NCBI GenBank assembly: GCA_902729315.2
Contig: LR746274.1
Span: 7,954,537 to 8,018,536, forward strand
DNA: 64,000 nucleotides
Direction of reading: 5' to 3'
Source: Spirodela intermedia
Lineage: Eukaryota; Streptophyta; Magnoliopsida; Alismatales; Araceae
In this document: piece after piece, positions 1-12,712 of the stretch
Layout of the letters: each line of letters starts with the position of its first letter
How positions within the stretch are numbered: position 1 is the stretch's first letter
Program-made: the position numbers and the translations under genes
Notes under the pieces: generated by a model
Databases searched by the model: none
What the model was told of the DNA's origin: nothing
The model's input: the letters and a program-made list of their open reading frames with translations, nothing else

Positions 1-1800
1 ATTGTATTATTTTTAAAATTAAAATTAAAAATATCTAAAATATAATCATAATCTATCTTCCACTCTCTCTCTCTCTACAATCCCTTACTTGCTCAAGGTT
101 TTTCTAAAATAAGTACCAGCCTTTTGTTCACAAATATTCAATAAAAAATGGCTTTAGATGAGAATATTAACAAGCTGGTGACCTTGAAACTTATGAAATA
201 AATATAATTTTTATTAAATTTTGAAACTTCACAAATGAATTACCGTGTTTAATTGATATATATTATGCAGATATCATTTATGCATATTAGATTCATATTT
301 TTTTAAAATAACTACAATTTTCTACTAATAAGAAGGCATTATTATCTTCCAAAAGAAGAAAATTTAAATTTAAATTAATATACTTAACACGAAAATGAAA
401 AATAAATGAGGAAGAAAATAGTAATAGTCATATAATTTATAACGACTTAACAAGATGATGTAACAAAATAATCCCATAATAATTTATATTTACAACTAAT
501 TTAATTTATTTAGAATATATATATATATATATATATATATGGGAAACTCATTTATATTTACAAAAATAGAGATGTATTTATATATTAATCTTTTAAAGTG
601 CTGATGGGGAAGGGACACGCTGTTGTCTCTCAAACTGTTTCTATCCTGACGGCGGCGCTGATGTTTGACTGGTCAGCGTCAGACACGGGCCGTCAGACGC
701 GGGAGTAAGGAGACTAGGCGTGGGTTCTTCTTGCGTGAGTACCCCTATGTTATTTGTAAACTACGTTTTAACCTTCTTTAAAATGAGTTTTGCACAAAAG
801 CCTCTATAGTCAAACATGAATTGGCCCGGCGTAGAGATTTGACTAAATGTTGGTATTTGACCGAATATCCCATCAGCTTGAAAACGTGTGGTCAGCTATC
901 TGAGTCTCTAGAAAAGAGAAGTGGGTCCCACCACATCCCCTCCCCCCGTTACTCATCTAATAAACAAGTAGACCTCTCAATTTAACTCAACCTACTAGTA
1001 GGTCAACGGTTTTGGCCTAACCTCTCTCTCTCTCTCTCTCTTTCCCTCCCCCTCTCTATCAAAGCTGGGCTCTGCCCTACTGACCCAACTTAGAGAGAGA
1101 GAGAGAGAGTTGACTAGGCCTAGAGGAAAACCCTTCAAAAATAGGTTTAAGTAGAACTGTTCTCAAGTATAAATTTGCATGATTTCCTTTACTATCATTA
1201 ATATGTAGATACCAATGTTTGTGCATTTTTGACCCAAGAATCTTGAAGGACGTTTTTTTTTCTTAATATAATAGAACATTAAAAACTTCTACTTCAGGAA
1301 AAAGTGTTAAAAAAGGGAAATAATAATTAAGAACATTCAATTTGGGGATCAAATTATTACCTCTTCCTTGAGCATGATTTGATCTTTAGCTTCTTAATAG
1401 CTGAGATCGAAAAGCTTACAAAAAATATAATAATAATAATTAGAACCATCAATTTGGGGATAAATTTATCACCTCTTTCCTTAATTTATTAATATTAAGG
1501 TCTTATTTTGTGGGGTAATTTTATTTGATGGATATGTAGAGACTTGAATGAGGTACGGACATGATTTTTGATGAAAATTGAGTTGACTATTGTGCTAGAA
1601 AGTCAACCATGGAAGGATAAGCTTAGGACCCAATTAGGAGAAAGTCTTCATATAATCCCAACCCAACTCCAACATGCGAAGTGGGATGGAGGAGTTGACG
1701 CCCATAGAATTTCCACTTGGTCAAAGATTTGACTATCAAGAGAAGAAGGGTAAAGGCAACAAAAATAAAAAATTGGCGTTCAAGAAATAATTATCGTTCT
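1..1800. other. AT-rich intergenic DNA, no gene seen
   Basis: I see no coding region with a start, family pattern and splice logic in these 1.8 kb. The sequence is mostly AT-rich. A pure (AT)13 run lies at 515-540. A (CT)n run at 1022-1041 is followed 50 bases later by a (GA)n run at 1093-1109; flanking words such as ggccta are also inverted, so the pair could fold back. A GA-rich tract occupies 1801-1853, just upstream of the first gene. A moderately GC-rich patch at 605-730 has no recognisable coding content. Confidence 0.6.
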
Positions 1801-2138
1801 AGAGCGAGAGAGAGAGAGAGAGAGGGAGAGGGAGAGGGAGAGAGAGAGAGAGATGAACACGTTGGATCAAGGGCTACATTTTAACAAAGTGAAGAACTCT
1901 CGCCCTCCAATTTTAGCATGGGAATCCTTTTTTGGATAGCTCTCCCACAATATCGCTTTTGGGTTTAACCTTTTTGAGACTTTGGAACGAAAAGTCCAAT
2001 TTTTTGGGTGCAAAATAATTTTATATAGTGGAAATCTAGAGATTCACAGTAGGTGTGAGTGTATGGATTTATAGAGTCTACAGAGCCTTGCTGCTGGCCG
2101 GCTCCAGCAGGGCGTTGGGCTTGCCCAGAGCGGGAATC
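805..2138 (+). promoter_or_regulatory. Upstream region of the RlmI-like gene with W-box cores
   Basis: About ten TTGAC/GTCAA cores (W-box core, the WRKY factor site) lie between 805 and 1735, several in close pairs, for example near 838/857, 1581/1602 and 1719/1726. A TATA-like word, ttttatata, at 2019-2027 would place transcription start near 2055, leaving a 5' leader of roughly 80 bases before the ATG at 2139. The GA tract at 1801-1853 resembles the GAGA-type tracts common in plant promoters. Function is inferred from motif content only. Confidence 0.35.
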
Positions 2139-5100
2139 ATGCTCAAAGTGCACCTTCAAGCTCGTCTCGTCAAGTCTCTCGCTCTCCCCGCTTCCGTCGC
2201 CGCCGGCGCCGCCCCGACCACGGCCACCGGGGCCTTGGAAGAGATTGGCGCTTCACGGAGAGGTTTCTATCTCGTCCGCTTATCCGGTCTTTATCTGCTC
2301 CCACTCTCCAGTGAGCTCCTTCTTCGACCCAATCAGAGACTCCCAACTCGGGTTTTTGGTGGATACTTTGCCTGAAAACCCTTGTGGTTTCTGCCGCTTG
2401 CTGGGAGTTGGATTGATAAATCCTTAAGAACTAAGGCATCTACCATGGCCTCAATGAGTGACATCTGCTTGCTGTAACTACGAGCGTTTAAGGGCCTTTA
2501 GCTGGGAGTTTCAGAAGAAAGAAATGGTAGTTCTACCCTCAGGCTTTGGCCGAATCAAGAGTTTATCGGAGGACTTCGTCAATTGTGCTTGCCATCGAGT
2601 GTATCAGAGTTGACTGACAATGCGAGTTGGATTATTTAAATATGTATGGAGGCTACGTTGCACCGAAGTTATCAGGTGTGGGGTGATGAAGAGTTGTCTC
2701 ACATTCGTTCTTTTTGGTGTAGTTCAAGCCAAAATTCTTTAGAAGTGGAGAAATGAGAACACCATTCTTTTCGATGAATCATATTTAAACAAGGTTTCCT
2801 AGAATATTCTTAGATCCGATGAGCTAAAAGTTCCTGTTTACATAGACTCATCTGAGTTAAAATGTCTGAAGGTGTCCTGAACATTCTGAAGATGAATATG
2901 CTCGCCGTTTTGTGCTTAATGCTACGTGGGTAATGATAAAACATCATCTGTGTTGATATATACATATATTTCAATTGAAATAAGGACGTAAGTGAGGTTA
3001 AAGGCCATTTTCTTCAATTTCTGAATAGAGCTTCTTTCATTATCCTAGTTTACCTAACTCCTTTAGCGAACACCAATGGGCAGTGACAGGTTGAGCCACA
3101 GTAGACCATCTATATTTTCCTGCCCTTTTGTGGTATTTGTTAGATTTTTATTTATTTTTGGTCTGCCTTTTAAATGAAGATTAATGATGGTCCTGTGGTT
3201 GATGCTCATAAGATTATGTGCATATTGGTAATTTTTTTTTTAACTTTTATCTAAAAGAAAAGGAAAATGAGGATTGCATATGAGTTCTAAGGACCATATT
3301 TTTCAATTTATGAAGAATTTTTCTTTCATTACCCTCTCCTACATAGCTTCTTTAGGCATGGCAAATTGGAATGGCACCACCTGGCTCGGCCGAAGTCAAC
3401 TATCTATATTTGCCTGCCTCCTGTGCGAGATGTTAGAAAAGGAGAAGAAGACCCATTGAGTCTTTTAAGATAATTTTAAGTTATGACCCTGTACTTGATA
3501 CTGACCACATAGCCCATGTTGTAGGTTTGGCCAGAGTTGTCTTGAAGAAGGGCAAAACACAGCTATTTCGTGATGGAAATCCCATGGTGTACAGTGGTGC
3601 AGTTGATAGAATCATTGGTCGACCACCTCCGAAGACTGGCGATGCAGTGCTTGTGGCAGATGGATCAGAGAAGCCCATTGGATGGGGTTTGTATAACTCA
3701 GTCTCCATGTTTTGTGTACGGCTAATGCAGCTAGAAGAAGAGGTGGCCAGGTAGAAGCTTTACTCACAGACCTTTCTTTCTATCTCCCTGATCGCTAGAC
3801 CGTGTACCTTTTTCTTCACAGATGAGGCACTTTTATGTTTTCTTTCAGAGACCCGTGCTGTGTGCTGAACATGGACAAGCTCATTGAAGCAAGAATGGTT
3901 GAGGCAATCGAGTTGCGTAGGAGTATGGGGCTTCCCTCCATGGATACAGATGCCTTTCGCCTTGTTAACAGTGAAGGAGACAGGTGAGTCCTCTTCCATT
4001 ACCTCTCTAGCTTTTAGGCTAGCTTATCTTTTTTCTATCCTCTCTCTAAAACTACACTTGCTGTATGTTGGGTTGACTGGTATAAACTGTATAATCTAGG
4101 ATTAGTTTTTAATGATAAGTATTAAATATTCAAATAAAAACTGTTAAAGTCTCTCAGTATGGTTAGTAGGCACGTTTCCAACCCCGGTGGTCTGCATGTC
4201 TGACAGCCAGGCCTGAAACTGGATGCCACAGTTAATGGTAAGCATGGTTGATGTGTGATGGATGTAAGATTGATGGGGAGTTGAGAAGTGAGAGATGATT
4301 TTTGATTTTTTTTCAAGATTAGCCGTTAGTATGTGGTGCATGTATCACTGCTCTATTGCTTTATTAGATGCTAATATTAACATGTTTTCCTACGACTTTT
4401 GCAATCACTCCCAATCCCAAGTTTTGCTCTTCGTATTTTTATCTCCTGCCTCCTCTGCTGGCCAGGGTTCTGAGTGGATTCCTTGACACCATTACCTTGT
4501 CACCATGAAAATGGCCACTGTATCCGCATGTGAACTACTGGTCGTTGATCCATTGGTCTCATGGTCCTTTTGCTCCCAGCCGCCTGCAGATTAGGCCTCC
4601 AGAAGTCTCTGTTCACTTTGATGAACAACATGTGACGGGGAATCTGAAAACTTTGAATCCTCTGAGCAATCCTTGTCTTTCTGTTCTAGCAGTCCTTCAA
4701 TGGACAAACTATGATCAAGGGTGGTATTAGGACCTTTGAGTGAAGGAGAATAGTCCCAGTATGGGAAAGTGAGTCAAACTTTGGCTTTCCACATCATGAT
4801 TGGAAATTATGGATTTTTATTTATTTTTAGATAGTGAAATGGTATCAGAGTCTATGCTTCAGTCTGGTCCCATGTCAGCCGAGGAGTGGAGGTACGAGAT
4901 GATGATAAGATTATAATGATATTTGTCATCAGGAGCTATTGATTGCTTTAATATATTACAATGACGAAATAATATTGCTAGTCATGCATTATAGAAATCA
5001 TGAAAGGATGGAGACGAGAATATTAATGAAGCTGTCTGGCTTGTTTAATGCGATGGGCAAGAGATTCTCTCTGTCGCAATTGGTTTTTTCAGTGTTGGAA

Positions 5101-8100
5101 TGGTAGGCATGAGGGAGAGTCTCTTGAAGATCACACTTGGTTTTGATGGCAAGTTCCTCATGTTTACATTGTACATCGAAGCTGTCCCACAAAGTCTCCA
5201 CGCTTCTTGGAAACACCCAAAGCAAGTTGGTTCATGAAGCTCTGATCAGATGATCATAATATGAAATTGCTTTAAAGAAATATCTCCTTATGGGTCATGT
5301 ATTTCAAGTTGGATTTGCCTTTTTTGGCTAGGTGGTTGCTCTTGTTTAGGTTAAATACGTTAGAGCTAGATTCTCCCTTTTAAAACTGGATCTTTATTCT
5401 TCTTGGTTTAACATTTGTTGTGCGAGACTTTTAAAAATAAAATTATTACATCCAATGAGATGGTAAAAACATGGATGTGAGTGACGGAAAAGTAAGAAAT
5501 GTAACATAATTAATTTAATGAACACATTTTTTTCCAATATTTTACATGGAGTATATCACAGCCTATTTTTATGTAGTTCATGCTCAGATTCACCTTCTCT
5601 ATGGATAGTAAGTAAAGTGCAGTAAACATGCAGGAACATAACCCCTTGATCTTCTGTCATGCACACTTGTTCTATGTATTGACCATGTGGAGCTATCTCC
5701 ATGTCCATTCATATGAGTAGACTGATACATGGGTGCTTCCGATGCATCTCCCTATACACAGATGAGAGATGTTGGTACTAATCTGCAAGATTTTACTATA
5801 CCTATAGTTTCTATTGAGATTGTAGCTATATGTTTTCTGACGCCAATCTATACCTTAGTTTTACATTTTAAGCTTTGAACATTTGTTTATGGCTTAAGAA
5901 GTTTTAGTTTCGACTCTAGTACATATCATATGCTTAGATTTCATTATTTTAATTCCGAAAATATAATATTCATATAATATATTGCATTTAATTCTTTAAA
6001 ATATCTATGAAATCAATTATTTAAATTCAATTTCTTATTTTCTATCATGCTGGTGGCTAAAGGGGCTGAATTGTTTGGAAAGCTAAAGGTATTGTATCCA
6101 CGAGGAGAAGCGCACATTCATCATGGTCCATTCTAACAATTTATGTCAAAAAATTCAGCATGCTTTTGCTTTATATCTTTGCTTGGAAACCTTCAAATCA
6201 TTGTGCTCCACTTGCTCCTCGTGGAAACTTTTTCCAACTATTTTCTATCACGAATGCCATCAACAGATTGAGATGAAATGCCACATTAGTATCCTGCGTG
6301 TAGATTGAAATGAACAGATAAACCAAAACCAGATACCACATATATATGAAGAAAGGAGACCAACCAAATTTGTTAGAGAAAGATAGAATTTATATATTTT
6401 ATTTTTATATATTCACAAATAGTCAGGTGCACTGTATGAATCTCCTTTCCTCCTTTCTGTAATCTTTTATTGTTTCATTTGTGAAATGAATTTATTCTGT
6501 GATTTATGAATACATTTACTATTTGTGGCAGGTTGTCAGGCCTGATAGTTGATATTTTTGGGAATGTTGCTGTTGTAGCATCATCTGCTGCTTGGGTTGA
6601 GAAATATAGAGCAGAAATAGAACTCTGCATTCGGAAGATTAGTGGCATAGAGCATGTGAGATGGAGACCATCCATCGAAATTCTGAAAGAAGAAGGTTTG
6701 AATATCTTAGATGAAAGTGATCCCAGCTCCTCTGACATTTCTGGAACAGTGAAGGTAGGGAGGCTTTCTCAGTGTCACATCATCCCCGTTAATGATATGC
6801 ACAGGCTGTTGACCACAGTTGAATAATGAGTACATGTTCACTTATACCGGTGCTTCTGTAGCTGTTTACTCAGGGTCATATCCATGCTCATTTATTATTT
6901 CGTATTTTCTCATTTTATTAATTCTTCCTTCAATCGTGACTTTTTTTACCCTGTTCATGATGAGAATTTCATAACATATTGCACGCATATGCATGTAGAT
7001 GCTAAATATGGTAGTAAAACAATGTAATCATCTCTGATATGTCATGGTAAAGAATCAAGTCGGGGGGCTCAAATCAATATACAATGACTGAAGTAGGCCC
7101 ATATATTTGAACTGTTCTGAAGTTTCTAGTGGGGGATCACAGGAGGTGCCCAGGTTCTAAGGGGGCGGATCACATTATTTCTGCTCCTGATGCATTCCAT
7201 ATACTAACCAGGTGAAGGAGAATGGCATCCGGTACTCGATTTCCTTGGAGGGCCAGAAAACAGGATTTTATGCCGATCAGCGAGAAAGCCGCCAGCTGAT
7301 AACATCAATCTCAAAGGGCAAGAGGGTTCTTGATATCTGCTGCTACAGCGGTGGCTTTGCCCTGAACTCTGCGAGAGGGGGTGCAATCGATGTCATTGGT
7401 AAGGAAGAATTCACCTCAAATGTGGGGAAGTCAACCTTAACATATTTGTATCAAGTGTCATCCTGATATCTAGGCTCTCTATTATAATTATTCTTATGAA
7501 AGCATCAATTGATGTATATTTTATATTCTTTCAGTTTCATAATTTTCTGACTAGGAGTTGACCATGTGTATTCAACTGCATTTTATGTGAGATGCTACTA
7601 GGTGTTGATTCCTCCTTGCCCGCTCTGGAGCTTGCAAGAGAAAACATTGTTCTTAATGAAATGGATCCGAGCCGGATATCTTTTGTGAAGGAGGATGCAA
7701 CTGCGTTCATGAAAGGGGCTGCTTCAAGGCAGGAATCATGGGACCTTGTGATCTTGGATCCTCCAAAACTGGCACCCCGGAGGAAGGTAATCTGTTTTTG
7801 GAAACAATTACGGTAATTATAGCAGACCAGATAGATTCTTGAAGATGATTTTTTTTCCCTTCCCATTATAATATATTCTAATTAAGGCACATTTATTATA
7901 TCTAGAAGAGTAAGAAAGAAAAAATCTTGAGCGAGAAAATCTAATATTTTTTTTGACATAGTTATAATCTATAAACCTGTCTGTGGGCCCCACATGGGTT
8001 CTTCCCCAGGCCCTTCAAAGTGCTTCAGGGATGTACAGAAGCCTCAACTCCCTGGCTATGAAGATCACAAGGCCGGGTGGTCTACTCATGACATGTTCTT

Positions 8101-8172
8101 GTTCCGGAGCGATGACCCAGAGTGGAATCTTCCTGAACATTCTTCAGGTATACTATTTTTGCATAAACCCAT

Positions 8173-8220
<48 letters not shown>

Positions 8221-8512
8221 GGAGCTTGATTCTGAAGAGCATTGCCCATGGAAACCGGGGCCAGGTTCCAATCAAAGCAAGATCATTAACACACCTAAGT
8301 TTCATATGATTTCTAGACTAGTTATCTTTCTATCTCTGAACAAAGTAAAAAATTAAACTAGGGTTTACCTTGATTGCTTTCAGAATGCGGCTTCAATGGC
8401 CGGACGGAAGATCACTGTGCTTCGTCAAGCTGGAGCAGCTTGTGATCATCCAATTGATCCCTCATACCCAGAAGGGGCGTACCTTTCCAATGTCCTGCTG
8501 AGGGTTCAATAG
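2139..8512 (+). CDS. RlmI-like SAM-dependent rRNA (cytosine) methyltransferase, 8 exons, 448 aa
   Basis: Exons: 2139-2262, 3525-3750, 3849-3983, 6532-6754, 7212-7398, 7602-7786, 8010-8147, 8384-8512 (TAG). All junctions are GT/AG and all phases agree, giving 448 residues. Residues 1-41 are Arg/Ala/Ser-rich without acids until 35, as in an organelle presequence. The PUA-like domain starts near 43 (LARVVLKKGKTQLF). The methyltransferase domain has motif I VLDICCYSGGF at 275-285, the motif IV ILDPPK region around 349-354, and TCSCSG at 388-393, matching the SCSG Cys motif of E. coli RlmI, which makes m5C in 23S rRNA. The C-terminus (DHP..PSYPEGAYL) also follows RlmI. I infer a chloroplast or mitochondrial large-rRNA methyltransferase. 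Family assignment is strong. Exon 1 is less certain: ATG 2139 is the first in-frame ATG after a stop at 2049, and the donor at 2263 restores phase. Intron 3 (2.5 kb) holds nothing I recognise. Confidence 0.88.
8179..8216 (+). repeat. (CT)19 microsatellite in intron 7
   Basis: An uninterrupted CT run begins about 31 bases after the donor of intron 7 in the RlmI-like gene. In the transcript it is a long polypyrimidine tract near the 5' splice site, not in its usual place before an acceptor. Confidence 0.95.
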
Positions 8513-8686
8513 GAACTATTTTTCTTAATGTCCACTAGATTCATAGCTTTGTAAGGGGCTAATTCTTGAGCTGATCATTTCTTTATTGATTATCATTTGT
8601 CATATCTTTGGGTTGATTTGCTTCCTTTGGAGGTAGTTTAGGATTCCACGATAGATTCTATCTATAGTTTGACCAATATATTAGTT

Positions 8687-8730
<44 letters not shown>

Positions 8731-10640
8731 TTGCATGGCATTATTTAATTTTGAAATTAAAACTATTATAGGTGAATTCCATTTTTTGGCAATATGTTGC
8801 ATTTATAAACCTTATTAAACCCTTCTACATAGAAAAGGGAAGAATAAGTTCTCAAGGGACATTTTGTCTATAATCTGACAAAAGAAGTGAATTATTTAGA
8901 AAAAAAATAGAGAGAAATAGAGAGCACATCAGGTTTTTTGTAATTTGGTTAAATTTTACTTTTGTTGCAAGATGTTTAAATATAATGTATATCTTAGTGA
9001 GGTTTATAATTTGAAATTATATATATTTAATTAATTGATTTGAACATGCTTGAAGCTCTTCCTTGAGCAAGCAAATCACACTTGTGACCTTCCCATACCA
9101 TTCATTATGTACTCAATAATAGAATAGTTCACTCATATCTTAAGCCAATCCTTTGGAAATGTAAGGTGACAAGAAAATAATGAGCAATTGGGATCCACAT
9201 GCCACATCAACAAACTACTTCTAGTTACAAGTTATTGTGGTTCCACATTGCTCTTAAGAGTTCCAAACCATGTTTAGGGTCACTGTGACACACCTTCCAT
9301 AGAGGAATGAGATTTAAGACCAACATTACTTCATAATTGTCTAAAGTGGTTAGAAGGGTACGTTCTTTGTGTGGTGTAGAAGAGTATGGAATACATGGTC
9401 TCCTCTGAGTCTGAATCACAATCTCGACCCGCTCTCATTAGATTCAATTCTCAAAATCATATGCCATGATGGGTTCATCCAACATACACTAATGAGTATT
9501 GATTAAGGTCCTAATCATCAACAAGCTATTAAATTATTCATTGCGATGTTGTCGAAGCCACTCCTTCATATGGCACACTAGTTGATCTAATTGAGACAGG
9601 GGCACCCCAAGAAAGGAGGGCATGCACTTAGCTAGTGGCTATAACCATTAATGTTCTATCACATCTAGTACAATAGGTACAACTATTATGTAACATGTCC
9701 TAATGACTTTGATTAAGGTCCTAATCATCAACAAGCTATTGAGTAGTGGTGTTGTTGCCACTATGTTTGTTGTGATGTTGTCAAGGCCACTCTTCCAAGT
9801 AAAGAGGGGATGCACTAGTCTGTGGCTTTAATCGTTAATGTTCTATCACATTTTGGTACCACAAATACAACTATTATGTAAAATTCTGCAATTTAATATT
9901 TTGGGTGAATTCTAGATGGATTTATCTACTTATTTTTTAATTTTTTATATTTTCCTATAAAATAGCCAATTAGATTTATACATATTAATGTAAAATTGTT
10001 TATTTTGTTATTTTTATGTTTGTATTAATTAATTTTTTATCTACTTTATCAAATTAAAAATTCATATAATTTATATTTTGAAATATCGTGTGAATTATTT
10101 GTATATTAGCCAATTTGTGTGATTTGACTCCAATTTTTCTTATCTCGTGGGTAACCCAAAAAAAAACATTATTTTTGCATATGAGGCTTCTAACAAGGTT
10201 TAAATAATCAATATTCATAATGGAAAGCAAGTAAATTAATAAGAACTATATGGATTTAATGATGCCCATATTTTTTTTAAGGATCTTTCTCTCTCTATTT
10301 GACTTTCTCTCTCTTATCTGAAAAGCATTTTGTGACAATTAGCTTTAAACCTGGAGTTTTTTCCCCATCAACTTGTCGAGAATCTCTTGTTGTCAAACGA
10401 ATTTGGTTTCTCCTAGTGATTACAGGACTACCACTACAGCCTCGGACTCACGGAATGGACGGTCCGGATTGACTTCAAATCTGATATGTAATACCGTTTT
10501 TCAGGCTCAATCCGACCCATTAGTGGGCAGTGTTTCCAAAACGAATCCAGCTGATATTACGATAATGGCACTAAAAGGAAGCCTCTTGATCTGACGGTTC
10601 TTACCGGTCCATCCAACGCCAATTGTCAATCCCACGATCA
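8513..10640. other. Intergenic DNA with a GA microsatellite and a tandem duplication
   Basis: No gene seen. A (GA)n run spans 8690-8728, about 180 bases past the stop codon of the RlmI-like gene. A segment of roughly 200-218 bp is repeated head to tail: copy 1 about 9487-9697 and copy 2 about 9707-9884. Both contain the same word order (gattaaggtcctaatcatca, then gatgttgtc, then a ggccactc-like word, then aatgttctatcacat, then tacaactattatgtaa). The rest to 10640 is very AT-rich. I do not recognise the duplicated unit. Confidence 0.65.
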
Positions 10641-10665
10641 CGTCGGGTCGCAACCGTTTGAACCC

Positions 10666-10689
10666 TCCAACGGTCAACTCCAACGGCTC
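10666..10689 (+). promoter_or_regulatory. Two MSA-like (Myb3R) elements upstream of the small conserved gene
   Basis: TCCAACGGTCA at 10666-10676 matches the M-phase-specific activator consensus (YCYAACGGYYA) exactly. TCCAACGGCTC at 10679-10689 matches all but its last base. They sit about 90-110 bases before the ATG at 10776, with a CT-rich leader (10711-10736) between. Paired MSA elements are known to give G2/M expression through R1R2R3-Myb factors. That this gene is cell-cycle regulated is inference. Confidence 0.4.
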
Positions 10690-10775
10690 TTCTCTCCTCC
10701 CTCTCAAATATCTCTCTCCCTCTCTCTCTCTCTCTCAGTTCTACCTGAGGATCAGAGCTAAGCAGGGAGAAGGCG

Positions 10776-12712
10776 ATGGTGAAGGAGGCGGCGGCTGTGA
10801 GGGAGCGGATAATTACCGTGGAGTACCTGGAGCCGACCATGTCCAGCCATCTCCTCCTCAAGTTCCCGGACAACTCCGCCTACGACTTCGACTACTCCCA
10901 GAGCGGCATCTGGTCGCCGCTTCTCCCCCGAGGGAGCGCCGCCACTGCCACCGCCGCCGCTGCCAGCGACAGCGCCAGAAAGAAGCCGTTCCGGCGAGAG
11001 GAGCGCGATAAGGCGAAGGGAAAGAAGCTCAGCAAGCTGAAGGGGAAGATCCGGAAGAAGTTGGCGAAGAAGGGACTAGGGCTCTTCACTGGTTCCTCTT
11101 CCTCTCCCTCTCCTGCTCCCACTCCCAAGAAGGTAATAATCCCTCCGATCGATCCAGAGAATGGAAATCGTACCGTAAATTGATTGTGTTTTATGGCCGA
11201 GAACTTCCTTCGATCGACGAATTCGTAGCAGATTTCCATCCAGAGGTTTCGTTTCCACGGAGATCTGATGGTCTCCTGGCCGGAAGACGAGGATAATTCC
11301 TCCTTCCTCTTCCATGGCCTGATTTCCTCCTCGAGATTAGGGTTCCTCGTGAGTTCCTCCCCCTCTCCTGCTCCCTTCCTCAAGAAGGTAACAGTCCCTC
11401 CGATCCATCAGAGTACGGAAATCATAGCACGCGCTGATGGCGTTTTTGGCCGAGAACCTCCGTCGATCGACGAATTCGCTGCTGATTTTCATCCAGAGAT
11501 TATGGTTCCTCGCGAGTTCCTCCCCCTGTCTTGCTCCCACGAAGACAATGATCCCCCTGATCGACCCAGAGAATGTAAATCACTGCAGAACTTGTCGCTG
11601 TTTTTAGCCGAGAATCTCCTTCGATCTACGAATTCGTAGCAGCTTTCCATCCAGAAGTCTCGTTTCCGCGCCGATCTGATGGCCTCCTGCCCGGAGGTTG
11701 GGGATGCTCTCTTTTTCCTTCCTCCCTCTTCCATGGCCTGGTCTCCTCGAGATCTGACCCCCTATGGGCTGAAACTTTCGTAATTATAATTATACCCTGA
11801 AATTATATTTATCCCTTTTCAATTGTATCCTATAAATAGGCTTCCAACACTCTTCTGCCCCCCCTCCTGCGAAGTGTTTCTCGCAAAAGCCCTCGGAAAG
11901 GTTAGAATCCGCAAACATGCCTTTTTGGCGGCGCCAGCATTATATCATGTTCTAAACATGCCCATTTTCTAGGATATATGAGTAAATAAAAGACATTTGA
12001 GCATTAATCAGATAACAGTGGGCTCTTTTCCGTTGCTTGCACGTGAGGCGTTCAACGAAATGCCTCTTCCCTTCCACTTTCTGATCCGAACCCTTCTCAT
12101 GTAGGCCGACTTTATGATATATTAATATAAAAACTATGGTTTCTCATACATTTATTTAAATTTGTATTTACCTGCCCATTTTTTAAAACTTTGCGAAATT
12201 GGTCCAGGTTGATATTAATTTAAATAAAAACCATGGTTTCTTATACATGCAAGAGACTATTTATTTAAATTTTTATTTACTTGCCCATTTGCAAATTCGG
12301 GAATTTGGTCCAATCTCATATTAATTTAAATAAAAACCATGGTTTTTATACATGCAAGAGACTATTTAAAATTTTATTTACTTGCCCATTTAAATATTCG
12401 CGATTTTTTCCCAATCTCATATTAATTTAAATAAATACCATGGTTTTTCATACATGCAATACATTTTCATTTACTTGCCCATTTATAATTTCACTAATTT
12501 GGTTCAATCTCATATTACTTTAAATAAAAACCATGGTTTTTTAAATACATGCAAGATACTATTTACTTAAACTTCGGGAATATGGTTCAATCTCTCGGCT
12601 TTCAGGCGTGGGGAAAAGTGCTGAAGGCGGCCACCAGGTGCTTCACGAGGGAGAGAAGAAGAGCCTCCATCCTCTCCTCGGCGGATGTCGCCGGATTCAT
12701 AGAGCTCAGTTG

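Noticed and set aside
10892-11383. 163-codon minus-strand frame
   Set aside because: Antisense of the small conserved gene and of its repeated exon-intron junction.
12119-12595. CRISPR-like array
   Set aside because: Units are contiguous, variable in length and without unique spacers. This is a plant intron tandem repeat.
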